Of a stretch of 17,603 bases of DNA, positions 8,095 through 15,308 are shown piece by piece. Source of the DNA: DAOTVS01 sp034436375 (GTDB lineage: Bacteria; Chloroflexota; Anaerolineae; SpSt-313); NCBI GenBank assembly GCA_034436375.1, contig DAOTVS010000170.1, positions 1 through 17,603 of the forward strand. The letters run 5' to 3'. The notes under the pieces are model-generated. The model was not told where the DNA came from, ran no database searches, and worked only from the letters and a program-made list of their open reading frames with translations. Position numbers and translations under genes: made by a program. Each line of letters opens with the position of its first letter. The stretch's first letter is position 1.

Positions 8095-9375
8095 ATGGCC
8101 ATCCGGGGTGAGCCTGCTGCTTCTTTCTTTGTCGATGAACTGCACCGTGCGTTGCTCCATCTCTACCATCCGGCGGAGCTGCGCCGCAGCCCCCTGGTGG
8201 AGATGTTGGGGGCCAGCCGGCGCGAGGACCCAACCGCGGCGTTGCGCACGCTGCTGACCGAAGCGATTCGGGCGCTCAGGCCCCCGGCCAACGTGCCGCC
8301 GCAGGCCAATGCCTGGCGCCTGTACCACATCCTGTCTCAGCGCTATGTGGAGAACTTTGCGCCGGGCGATATCGCCGCCAGCCTGGCGGTCAGCGAGCGG
8401 CAGCTGCGGCGCTTGCACGCCATGGCGCTCCAGGCCCTGGCCGACTACCTCTGGGCCGCCCACGATCTGGGCGCAAGCCCGGCTCAAGAGCAGGGCACCC
8501 TCCCCACGGCCTCCATAGAGACCGCAGATGACCCCGAAGCACAGACCCATGCCGAAGCCGAGGAGTTGGCATGGCTCAAGCGCTCCTGCCCCAGCGAAAC
8601 GACCGCCGCGGAAGAGGTGATCCAATCAGCGCTGGCGGTAGCGGAGCCCCTGGCCCGGGCCCTCCAGGTCCGCCTGGAATGGTCGGTGCCAGACGAGGTG
8701 CCCCGCCTGGCCGTGCAGCTGACGGCTTTCCGGCATGCGCTGCTGAGCATCCTCACCGCCGCCATCCGCAGCAGCCGGGGTGGCTCGATCCGCATCACCG
8801 CCGAAGCGCACTTGCCGCAGGTGTGGGTCTGCGTACAGGCCCGGGCCGGCTCGCGGGCGGCGCTGTTGGAGCTGACTGCCGACACATCGGAGAGCCTGAA
8901 GATTGCCCGTGAGCTGGCAGCGCTCTGCGGCGGCCGGTTGGAGATGGGCGCAGGCGTAGCCAATGCGGCCACCGTGCGACTGATCCTGCCGGCTGCTGCG
9001 CAGTTGCCGGTGCTGGTGATCGACGATAACCGTGATGCGCTGCAGCTCTACGAGCGTTACCTCACGGATACACGCTACCGCTTTGTCGGCGTCTCCGATC
9101 CCCGAAATGCACTGGCCACAGCTGCAGAGCTTGGGCCGCAGGTAATCGTGCTCGACCTTATGTTGCCCCAAGTCGACGGCTGGGAGCTCTTGGGCCGATT
9201 ACGCGCCCATCCCCGCACGCGGCATATCCCCATCATTATCTGCTCGATCCTGCCCCAGGAGGACCTGGCGCTGGCCTTGGGCGCAGCGATGCTGCTGCGC
9301 AAACCGGTCAACCAGCAGACTTTTGTGGCGGCGCTGGATTCCCAGCTTGCCCCGGCGTCCCCAGAATCCCGATAA
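8095..9375 (+). CDS. Atypical response regulator: N-terminal HTH, degenerate HATPase, C-terminal receiver
   Basis: This 426-aa protein has three parts. Residues about 70-120 hold a helix-turn-helix with a sigma-region-4/LuxR look (GDIAASLAVSERQLRRLHAM). Residues about 170-300 resemble a GHKL/HATPase module without catalytic motifs: the N-box position reads LLSILTAAIR with no asparagine. Residues 304-420 are a complete receiver with D310/D311, phospho-acceptor D354 (VLDLMLPQ), S384 and K403. It should be a phosphorylation-responsive regulator, with DNA binding at the N-terminus rather than the usual C-terminus. ATG 8095 (GAGGTGG upstream) is preferred to the in-frame GTG at 8041. It is divergent from the sugar operon and overlaps the kinase gene's end by 68 bases, which suggests that it works with that kinase and may control the operon. 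Confidence 0.8.
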   Translation: MAIRGEPAASFFVDELHRALLHLYHPAELRRSPLVEMLGASRREDPTAALRTLLTEAIRALRPPANVPPQANAWRLYHILSQRYVENFAPGDIAASLAVSERQLRRLHAMALQALADYLWAAHDLGASPAQEQGTLPTASIETADDPEAQTHAEAEELAWLKRSCPSETTAAEEVIQSALAVAEPLARALQVRLEWSVPDEVPRLAVQLTAFRHALLSILTAAIRSSRGGSIRITAEAHLPQVWVCVQARAGSRAALLELTADTSESLKIARELAALCGGRLEMGAGVANAATVRLILPAAAQLPVLVIDDNRDALQLYERYLTDTRYRFVGVSDPRNALATAAELGPQVIVLDLMLPQVDGWELLGRLRAHPRTRHIPIIICSILPQEDLALALGAAMLLRKPVNQQTFVAALDSQLAPASPESR

Positions 9376-11515
9376 GCGCCTGGATGCAAGTCAATAGTTG
9401 CGGCAACGACAGCCCGCCACCATGGGTGAGCCCCAGGGCGCGGCTGACAATCGGCTGGCCTGCCGGGTCCAGCGCCGAGGTTACGATCACCGGGATGTCG
9501 CGCAGGGCAGGGTCGCTACGGCGCGCCTCCAGCAGGTGAAAGCCGTCCATCTCGGGCATCACCAGGTCCAGGAGCACCGCAGCGGGGCGCTCGCGGCGCA
9601 TGATCTCCATCGCCTGCACCCCGTCGGCGGCGCGCAGCACGCGGTAGCCGCGCCCCGAAGTGACCAGGATGCGCTGGAAGAGCTGCAACGCCTCGGGCTC
9701 GTCATCGACAATGAGCACCGTCTTACCCCGCATGGGCAGGTGGTCGAGGGCGCCCAGCAACTGCTCGTGCGAGATGGGTTTGACCAGGTAATCGGCAATG
9801 CCCAAATGATCGGTTGCCTCACGGATATCGGGAATGGAGCAGATGATGGCCGGCGTGCCGTAGGGCAGGGCCGTAGCATGGTCGAGCTCCTGCAGGGCCT
9901 GGCTGACCGAAGGATCGTTGACCAGGAGCGCCTGCGCCGGGGTGCGGCTTAGCTCCTGGAAAGCCTCCGGCAGCGAGGCGACTGGTGCGATCTCCACATC
10001 GTCCAGGTAGCGGCTCACGAGCCGTTGCAACGTATCGCCCTGCTCCAGCACCACCAGCCTTGGGCGCAGCACAGGGTGGGGGCCCACTGCCCTTTGGCGG
10101 ATGTGCTCCCCATAGTGCCATTGGGGGCTCAGCCAGCGCGCGGCGCCTCCGGGGATGGGGGCCGGCGGGTCGATGGGTAGCCGGAAGGTAAAGGTGGTGC
10201 CGGCGCCCCTGGCGCTCTCCAGGTCCATATGCCCCCCGTGCAGCTCCACAAAGGCCTTGCTGATGGCCAGACCCAGGCCCGAGCCGGCATGCAGGCGGCG
10301 GATCGAGCCGTCGAGCTGCTGGAAGGGCTGGAACAGGCGGTCCTTATCCTTGGCGGCGATGCCGGGGCCCGTATCGGTTACACTGACCGCCAGTGTGTTC
10401 CCCTCCTGCCAGGCCCGCAAGCGCACGCCGCCCTGCTCGGTAAAACGCCCGGCGTTGGAGAGGAGGTTCAGTAGCACCTCACGGATGCGCGTGCGGTCGC
10501 AAAAGAGGGAGGGCAGGCCCGGCGCCGCTTCGACCTGCAGGTAGAGGCCTTTGGATTCGTAGAGGGGCCGCACCGCCGTCACTGCTTCCTCGATGATCTC
10601 GGGCAGGCCAACCCGTTCCTTGGTGAGGGCCATGCGGCCGGCCTCGATCTGGCTCAAGTCCAGGACGTCATCGATCAGGGCGGAAAGGTGCTGGCTGTTG
10701 CGCAGGATGACCGTCAGGTCGGCGAGCAGGGCATCGGGAATGCCGGCACCATAGATTTGGGGTGCCTTGATGATCATCTCGCTGAACCCGATGACCATGT
10801 TCAGGGGCGTGCGCAGCTCGTGGCTCACATTGGCCACAAACTCTTCCTTGGCGCGACGGGCCTCCTCGGCCGCCTGGCGCAGGGCCTGCGTGAGCCGATT
10901 GAGGCGCGTGAGCTGCAGGTTGGCCTCGGCCAGGTCGGCCAGGCTCTGCTTGAGCTGCACCTGGTAATCGCGCGCCTGCTCCAGCAGGGTGCGCGAGCGC
11001 TCATAGCTGGACCAAGACCACTGCAGGGTCGTGAGCAAAGGACGCAGGGTGAGCCAGATGAGCCCCACCGTGCCCCAGAGCTCGACCAGGGCTACCTCGC
11101 GCAGGATCGGTGCCCCCGGCAGGGCGAACAGGAGCAGGCTGCCGGCTGCTACCGTGAGGAGCCCCCCGGCCCGGCCGGCAAAGAGAGCCGCCAGTCCGGC
11201 GGGCAGCGCCAGCAGGCAGAGAAGGGCGGGTTCCTGTTGCCAGACGGCGAGGGCCAGAATCGCGCCCACGCAGCCGAGGACGAGGGCCCAGGCTGCGCCC
11301 AGGTAGCTGATACGGCGCAGTTGGCCGATCGCCAGGGGCAGCAGCAAGAGGACTATCGCGGGCAAGCCCGCGTGCAAGGGGTTCTCGAACTGCTCGGCGG
11401 TCAGGATCAGGATGGCCCCGGCCAGGTAGAGGGCGGGCGCGGTGAGGCCGATCGTCTCATCCTGCAGGTGGCGCAGGGTCGGCTGCATCTCGGCGGCCGG
11501 TGAGTTGGTGGCCAT
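9308..11515 (-). CDS. Membrane hybrid histidine kinase with two receivers
   Basis: This 735-aa protein starts with about six hydrophobic segments (28-160), a membrane sensor without a large external domain. A coiled coil (170-225) leads to HisKA with phospho-acceptor H232 (ANVSHELRTPL), then HATPase with N354 (NLLSNAGRF), DTGPG at 381-385 and GSGLGL at 411-416. The kinase core is complete. The first receiver-like domain (484-593) lacks the acidic pair (LEQGD) but has a D534 and K579, so it is probably a pseudo-receiver. The second (598-715) has D604/D605, D650 and S680, but THGGG replaces the usual KP lysine region. ATG 11515 follows the remnant antitoxin gene by 15 bases. The C-terminal tail past the receiver is encoded in the 68-base overlap with the opposite regulator gene. 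Confidence 0.9.
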   Translation of the reverse strand: MATNSPAAEMQPTLRHLQDETIGLTAPALYLAGAILILTAEQFENPLHAGLPAIVLLLLPLAIGQLRRISYLGAAWALVLGCVGAILALAVWQQEPALLCLLALPAGLAALFAGRAGGLLTVAAGSLLLFALPGAPILREVALVELWGTVGLIWLTLRPLLTTLQWSWSSYERSRTLLEQARDYQVQLKQSLADLAEANLQLTRLNRLTQALRQAAEEARRAKEEFVANVSHELRTPLNMVIGFSEMIIKAPQIYGAGIPDALLADLTVILRNSQHLSALIDDVLDLSQIEAGRMALTKERVGLPEIIEEAVTAVRPLYESKGLYLQVEAAPGLPSLFCDRTRIREVLLNLLSNAGRFTEQGGVRLRAWQEGNTLAVSVTDTGPGIAAKDKDRLFQPFQQLDGSIRRLHAGSGLGLAISKAFVELHGGHMDLESARGAGTTFTFRLPIDPPAPIPGGAARWLSPQWHYGEHIRQRAVGPHPVLRPRLVVLEQGDTLQRLVSRYLDDVEIAPVASLPEAFQELSRTPAQALLVNDPSVSQALQELDHATALPYGTPAIICSIPDIREATDHLGIADYLVKPISHEQLLGALDHLPMRGKTVLIVDDEPEALQLFQRILVTSGRGYRVLRAADGVQAMEIMRRERPAAVLLDLVMPEMDGFHLLEARRSDPALRDIPVIVTSALDPAGQPIVSRALGLTHGGGLSLPQLLTCIQALIGILGTPGQAGNPAPPQKSAG

Positions 11516-11530
11516 ATCGTCCGTTCCATA

Positions 11531-11857
11531 TCAAGTTTGGATGGGCTTGTCCTTGGCTTTTGATGGCTTTGCCGCTTTTCGTCTGGCAGGTTTGTCCGAA
11601 TCAGTTCGATCAGAGAGCGTAGGGCTTTGTTGACTGTCCGGGAATCTGGGAAATACTCCCGTACGTCCGGTTCCAGCATCACAGCGCCATCTTCGAGCGT
11701 GAAGTATTGGACACTGACCGCCCCATCTGCTTCATGGATCTTGACCGTGTGCTTCTGCCGGTAAGCCTCGTGATATTCGCACACCTTTCTTGCCCGAGAG
11801 GTCGTACTCGGGCTGCATGTCATCGTGCGCGTCTGGTTCACATGGTATCTTCTTCAT
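11531..11857 (-). pseudogene. Small antitoxin-like gene broken by two compensating frame changes
   Basis: From ATG 11857 the frame encodes a protein with DMQPEYDLSGKKGVR, then loses the family pattern. Another frame, one base on, continues YHEAYRQKHTVKIHEADG and LEDGAVMLEPDVREYFPD then SRTVNKALRSLIELI. Near 11598-11601 the first frame resumes with SDKPARRKAAKPSKAKDK and stops at TGA 11533-11531. The shifts lie near 11777-11781 (net +1) and 11598-11601 (net -1), so the total length is still in frame (108 codons plus stop). The joined product resembles a small antitoxin-like family, with a LEPDVxEYFPDSxxVNxALR motif, that I recall from Chloroflexota and cyanobacteria. As sequenced it cannot make that protein; it may be a decaying gene or sequencing error. 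The reconstruction ends 15 bases before the kinase start, which a naive 144-aa reading of the second frame would overlap. Confidence 0.6.
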
Positions 11858-11941
11858 AGCTTCTTGGCTCTGCTTGGGTTGCCTTGCGACAACTGATAAT
11901 GCGGATAGTCAGGGTGCCATCACTTTCCTCGTGTTCTGGGA

Positions 11942-12014
11942 GAGGGGGTGCCGGATGGCATGGAAGCGGGCCCCTCAGAGTTTAAGGGCTTCCCATGCCA
12001 TCCGGCACCCCCTC
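11942..12014. repeat. Long perfect inverted repeat (palindromic element)
   Basis: Two 22-base arms (11942-11963 and 11993-12014) are perfect inverted copies around a 29-base centre; core GGGGGTGCCGGATGGCATGG. The pairing extends inward by AAGC/GCTT with one bulge. It lies in the 218-base gene-free gap between the broken antitoxin-like gene and the two-gene pair. It is too symmetric to be chance and has no T-run on either side, so it looks like a small mobile or REP-type element, not a terminator. Confidence 0.75.
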
Positions 12015-12060
12015 ACTACCAACCAGAGTGCGCCGTGCAATCCACGACTGCGCTCTTGCA

Positions 12061-12080
12061 CCTGACGAGCCCTCGTCAGG
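12061..12080. repeat. Perfect hairpin straddling a stop codon
   Basis: CCTGACGAG (12061-12069) pairs exactly with CTCGTCAGG (12072-12080) around a 2-base loop. It covers the TGA stop (12078-12076) of the 79-aa gene. It could stall or stabilise the transcript end, but no T-run follows in either direction. Confidence 0.5.
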
Positions 12081-12315
12081 CAGATGCCAACCCGCCCACA
12101 AACGAATCGAGCAATACGCGCTGCGCTTCCTGGGGTAGATCGATCAGAAGGAAGTAATCAGCGGGATAGAGATAATCCTCGCCGCTCTCATCGATGACGC
12201 GCAGGTCACCCTCGCGTTCGGCTTCGTCATCCGCAAGCACCCGATAGGTCTTATGTAACTCGAGTGAGGCTGGGTATTGCGAGTTGTTGATGCAGATCGC
12301 AAAACGTGCTCTCAT
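12076..12315 (-). CDS. Small acidic protein, second gene of a two-gene pair
   Basis: This 79-aa acidic protein starts MRARFAICINNSQYPASLEL, with a central IDESGEDYLYPADYF stretch. It looks like a compact beta-rich domain with no signal peptide or membrane segment. I recall similar short proteins as uncharacterised families in Chloroflexota and cyanobacteria, often next to small basic partners. Its ATG overlaps the TGA of the upstream 86-aa gene by 4 bases, and GAGGAG lies 4 bases before the ATG, so the two are co-translated. The acidic/basic pairing and the overlap resemble a toxin-antitoxin operon, but no toxin motif is recognised, so the function is unassigned. Confidence 0.75.
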   Translation of the reverse strand: MRARFAICINNSQYPASLELHKTYRVLADDEAEREGDLRVIDESGEDYLYPADYFLLIDLPQEAQRVLLDSFVGGLASA

Positions 12316-12572
12316 AGGTCTCCTCGATCCAGATAGCGCTTACGTTTGATCTCTTTCCTGCCGATGCCATGCGCTTCATACCAGTGTAGCTCTGCTTGGC
12401 GTATAACCCCGCTACGGAGACGAATCGTAGCAATACCCTTCAGCTTGCGCCAGCGGCCCTGACCATACTGCTTCTGCAATCGGACTATATCTCGGATCGA
12501 GCTTCCGACTGCGATCACCTCGATGTCAGTTATCTCACTAAGGATCACGAAGGGTGGTTCCATACGCGGCAT
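12312..12572 (-). CDS. Small basic protein, first gene of a two-gene pair
   Basis: This protein of up to 86 aa is strongly basic, with QKQYGQGRWRKLKGIATIRL and a C-terminal GIGRKEIKRKRYLDRG. It matches, from memory, an uncharacterised small family in Chloroflexota and cyanobacteria that contains the GRWRKLKG and HWYEAHGIGRKE patterns. The start is uncertain: ATG 12572, ATG 12563 and GTG 12548 are all in frame, none has a clear Shine-Dalgarno site, and the family-like part begins about residue 12 (SEITDIEV). It lies first in the pair, and the overlap with the next gene is 4 bases (ATGA). A good promoter lies about 85 bases upstream. A toxin-antitoxin role is possible but not shown. Confidence 0.7.
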   Translation of the reverse strand: MPRMEPPFVILSEITDIEVIAVGSSIRDIVRLQKQYGQGRWRKLKGIATIRLRSGVIRQAELHWYEAHGIGRKEIKRKRYLDRGDL

Positions 12573-12663
12573 TCATGTTGGCGACATTGGGATGGGCTGC
12601 CAACCCTATCCAGGCCAAGCGAACCATTGCATCTGGCTATCTGGAATCTCACTGTCTATTGCC

Positions 12664-12692
12664 ATTATACCGTACATACTCTTGTGCAGCAA
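12664..12692 (-). promoter_or_regulatory. Sigma-70-type promoter for the small two-gene pair
   Basis: On the minus strand TTGCTG (12692-12687), an exact 17-base spacer and a perfect TATAAT (12669-12664) lie immediately after the stop of the 361-aa URO-D-like gene (12697). Transcription would start near 12657, about 85 bases before the first ATG. The -35 box matches at TTG only. Confidence 0.6.
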
Positions 12693-12696
12693 GCTC

Positions 12697-13782
12697 TTAC
12701 TTCATCCACTCTGGCAGGCGGGCGATGATCTCCTTCGCCTCCAGTTCCTCCGCCACGTGGCAATTAAAGAGCAAGCCCTCCGGTCGCAGCTCCTGCAACA
12801 GCGTGGGGATCTCGTGTGGCCAGGTGGGCGCAAGCTGGATGCTCTTGCCCGCGGCCTGGATGCGCTTGAGCATGGGGATCCACTGCAGGAGCGAGCGGTG
12901 ACCGTCGCCCGGCACCCACTGGATAGCCTGGATTTCCTTGATCTCCAGCAGCAGGTCCAGGTGCGGCAGGCACTCAGGTCCATCCAGGTGATAGACGCAA
13001 TGGTCCAGCGCCCGCGCCTCGGCGGCCAGGTGGGGCATGATAAACTCTTCCGCGATGCGCGGCGAGACAAAGGCCAGGTAATCGCACTGGATGATGCTGG
13101 TGCGGCCAGAGCCCCAGATCTTGGCCCAGTCGGAGGTGGAGCCGCCCGCCTTATCGGGCTCCAGGATCTCGAAATAAAGGTCATAGGCCTGCATACAGGC
13201 AGTGAGTATCCGATCCAGGGCCGCCTTGACCTCGGCGGGGTGATCGTAGAAATCCATGGCCAGGGGCGCCTGGCCGCGCAGGGCGGCGAGGCCATCGGCG
13301 TTGGAGTGGGTATCAGGCATGCCCATGAGCCAGCGCCCCTGCGCTGCCTCCTTGCCCCGACGCATGAACTCGAGCTGCAGCTGGAGCCAGCGGTTGCTGG
13401 GGTCGAGGGTCAGGTCGGGGGCATGGTCCCAATCTTCGATGATGGGCGCCACCCAGGTCGTCTCGGGGCTGTTGAAGGTGGGCTGGGCACCGAAGAAGCA
13501 GGCAAAAAGGTCCGGCCCCAGGTTGCCGCTAAAGACGGGCAACGCCTCGCCGCCAAAATAGGTGCGGCGCATGCCCTCGGCCTGTGCGGCGACGCGGTAA
13601 TCGAGGTTGGTCCAGTATTCCTCCCAGGTTGCGGGCATGGGCGGCACGGGGATGTGCTCCACCTGCCACCACTGCTCGGCGCGCGGGGCGGTAATCTGGA
13701 TGCAGGGGCGGTCGATGATCTCCTGGTGCCACCAGGCCTCCAGGCGCTGCATGGCTTGCTCGGCGTCGGGTTTCCAGAGCAT
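12697..13782 (-). CDS. URO-D superfamily protein of unknown substrate
   Basis: This 361-aa protein has the fold pattern of the uroporphyrinogen decarboxylase/cobalamin-independent methyltransferase superfamily. Motifs include YHLDGPECLPHLDLLLEI at 264-281, WVPGDGH at 289-295 and FNCHVAEELEA at 339-349. H265, D267, C271 and C341/H342 are candidate metal or catalytic residues. The H-x-C motif of corrinoid methyltransferases (MtaA/MtbA) is not present: H265 is followed by LDG. It is therefore a distant family member and not a confirmed haem enzyme or methyltransferase. Start ATG 13782 is chosen for AAGGAGA 5 bases upstream over the longer in-frame reading from 13839. A promoter-like TATACT lies upstream. 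Relatives appear near sugar genes in this group, as here, but the reaction is unknown. Confidence 0.75.
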   Translation of the reverse strand: MLWKPDAEQAMQRLEAWWHQEIIDRPCIQITAPRAEQWWQVEHIPVPPMPATWEEYWTNLDYRVAAQAEGMRRTYFGGEALPVFSGNLGPDLFACFFGAQPTFNSPETTWVAPIIEDWDHAPDLTLDPSNRWLQLQLEFMRRGKEAAQGRWLMGMPDTHSNADGLAALRGQAPLAMDFYDHPAEVKAALDRILTACMQAYDLYFEILEPDKAGGSTSDWAKIWGSGRTSIIQCDYLAFVSPRIAEEFIMPHLAAEARALDHCVYHLDGPECLPHLDLLLEIKEIQAIQWVPGDGHRSLLQWIPMLKRIQAAGKSIQLAPTWPHEIPTLLQELRPEGLLFNCHVAEELEAKEIIARLPEWMK

Positions 13783-13820
13783 AGAGTTCTCCTTTAGCGA
13801 TAGAGTTTGTGGCCGCGACA

Positions 13821-13850
13821 AGTATAGAACATCCAGCACAAAGGCACAAA
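13821..13850 (-). promoter_or_regulatory. Possible promoter for the 361-aa URO-D-like gene
   Basis: On the minus strand TTTGTG (13850-13845), an 18-base spacer and TATACT (13826-13821) lie about 40 bases before the ATG at 13782. The -10 box matches five of six; the -35 box is weak. Confidence 0.4.
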
Positions 13851-14221
13851 GAGACCAGGTTTGCCGGGTGGCGGCGACCGGCTCTCTCGCTTCGCGCCAT
13901 CCCCGGTAGGGACCCTTGGGGGGATTGGAGGTCGTCGTGATCGGCGGCCACTATGACAACTCACCAGCCATTCTAGTGGCACGGGATATGCTTCCCCTGG
14001 GCAACAATACTGTCATCATTCCAGCGCCATCGGATAAGGCTGCCACACCGGTTTCTCTGCTGAGAACGATTGGCAAAACCTGCCGGCTGGCTTGTTTTGG
14101 CGCTGCGCAACCGCCCAGCGAAGCAGGTTGCCCGGCGTTTGCCCGAGACCGGGCTCGACTTGGACCAGAAGACTGGTCTGTGTAGTACCAGACCCTATCG
14201 ACAGCAAAGTGGAGGCAACTC
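13851..14221. other. Gene-free divergent intergenic region
   Basis: This roughly 370-base stretch separates the URO-D-like gene (minus) from the 75-aa gene (plus). Open frames on both strands exist here, but none has a plausible start, ribosome-binding site or known pattern. A small hairpin GACCAG/CTGGTC lies at 14163-14178, about 45 bases before the next start. The rest looks unstructured. Confidence 0.5.
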
Positions 14222-14449
14222 ATGCAAAATATGCAGCAAGAGACCCCGGAAGCCACGGCGGACTCCCGCTACCATGCCAGGAACATCCGCCAGATGCTGC
14301 AGGATACCCTGAGCCACGCCCGCGAGGACGAGGCGCGGGTCGATGACCCCAAAGCGCTGGCGCTCTTTGAGACCACGGCGGAGGTCCTGCAGGGCCTGAT
14401 CACGGCCTATGACCACTATGAGCAGAAGAGTGAGCCGGCCTGGCAGTAG
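14222..14449 (+). CDS. Small helical protein of unknown function
   Basis: This 75-aa protein has no signal peptide or membrane segment and reads as mainly alpha-helical, with a core YHARNIRQMLQDTLSHARED then DPKALALFETTAEVLQGLI. I recall similar small proteins in Chloroflexota genomes with no assigned role. GGAGG lies 7 bases before ATG 14222, so the start is well supported. It is convergent with the SDR gene, whose stop begins 6 bases after its own stop, and no terminator separates them. The function is unknown; the repeated E/D/H/R pattern would suit a protein-protein interaction role, but that is only a guess. Confidence 0.75.
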   Translation: MQNMQQETPEATADSRYHARNIRQMLQDTLSHAREDEARVDDPKALALFETTAEVLQGLITAYDHYEQKSEPAWQ

Positions 14450-14455
14450 GCGTGT

Positions 14456-15262
14456 TTACCAGCAGCAATATCCTCCATCCACCACCATATCGTGGCCGGT
14501 CATCATATCCGAGCACTCGGCGGCCAGGTAGACCACGGCGCCCTGGAGATCGGTGACCTCTCCCATCCTGCCCATGGGGATCAGGCGCAGCCACTCGGGC
14601 TCCATGGCCTGGCCCTCGGGCGTGGCCAGGAGCTGGTCAACGAGCAGGGTGCGGGTGTAGCCAGGGCTGATCGAGTTGACGCGCACGCCGCGCGGGGCCC
14701 ACTCGGCAGCGAGGCTGCGGGTGAGGTGAATGACGCCGGCCTTGCTGGCGTTATAGGCCACCTGACGCTGGGGCGTGTTGACGATATGCCCCGACATGGA
14801 AGCGGTGTTGATGATCTTGCCGTAACCGGCTTGCAGCATCACCCGGCCCTCGGCCTGGGCGCAGAGCATCACGCCCGTCAGGTTCAGGCCAACGACGCGG
14901 TTCCACTGCTCTTCGGTCATCTCTTCCGCCGCCGCCCACAGGCCGATGCCGGCGTTATTGACGCCGATGGTCAGCTTGCCCCAGCGCTTGAGCACGGCCT
15001 GCACCATGGCCTGCACCTGGTCGGCTTTGGTCACATCGGCCTCGATGGCGAACGCATCGATGCCCTTGCTCTTGAGCTCAGCGGCGACGGCCTCGGCATA
15101 ATCGCGCTTGATATCCACCACCGCCACCGCCGCGCCGGCCTCACCCAGAGCGTGGGCATAGGCGCGGCCGATGCCCTGCCCCCCGCCCGTCACCAGCGCC
15201 GTGCGGCCGTCGAGCCGGAAGCGGTCGAGGATGGGCCTGACTTGCATGACTTGATCGGTCAT
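14456..15262 (-). CDS. Short-chain dehydrogenase/reductase (SDR)
   Basis: This 268-aa enzyme is a classical SDR. The cofactor loop TGGGQGIG is at 25-32, and D50 at the end of beta-2 (VVDIKRD) favours NAD(H). NNAG is at 102-105, N127 is in LNLTG, and the catalytic serine is S155 or S157 in NTASMSG. Y170 and K174 form YNASK, with SPGYTRT at 199-205. It should oxidise or reduce a sugar, polyol or related alcohol; gluconate-5-dehydrogenase-like members look close, but the substrate cannot be set. ATG 15262 is preferred over a longer frame from 15397 because AGGAGGT lies 5 bases before it, and the extra 45 residues would cover a repeat element. It may form a unit with the URO-D gene upstream, but the repeat element separates them. 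Confidence 0.92.
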   Translation of the reverse strand: MTDQVMQVRPILDRFRLDGRTALVTGGGQGIGRAYAHALGEAGAAVAVVDIKRDYAEAVAAELKSKGIDAFAIEADVTKADQVQAMVQAVLKRWGKLTIGVNNAGIGLWAAAEEMTEEQWNRVVGLNLTGVMLCAQAEGRVMLQAGYGKIINTASMSGHIVNTPQRQVAYNASKAGVIHLTRSLAAEWAPRGVRVNSISPGYTRTLLVDQLLATPEGQAMEPEWLRLIPMGRMGEVTDLQGAVVYLAAECSDMMTGHDMVVDGGYCCW

Positions 15263-15308
15263 GAGTAACCTCCTGAGGGAATTCATACGTGATACGTGAG
15301 GCTCCCAC

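Noticed and set aside
6428..8257. 609-aa plus-strand frame opposite the binding-protein gene
   Set aside because: It covers a clear lipoprotein gene on the other strand, crosses the intergenic region and has no recognisable motif.
11407..11841. 144-aa frame overlapping the kinase start by 109 bp
   Set aside because: Only its middle has a family pattern. The ends are out of frame, and the two-frame reconstruction ending at 11531 fits better.
12061..12080. Hairpin as intrinsic terminator of the two-gene pair
   Set aside because: The stem is perfect, but no T-run follows on the minus strand and the stem overlaps the stop codon, so it is listed only as a hairpin.
12523..13797. 424-aa plus-strand frame opposite the URO-D-like gene
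   Set aside because: Antisense shadow of a gene with a strong ribosome-binding site and family motifs.
13916..14256. Open frames on both strands in the divergent gap
   Set aside because: No ribosome-binding site, no conserved-looking pattern and low-quality composition; treated as intergenic.
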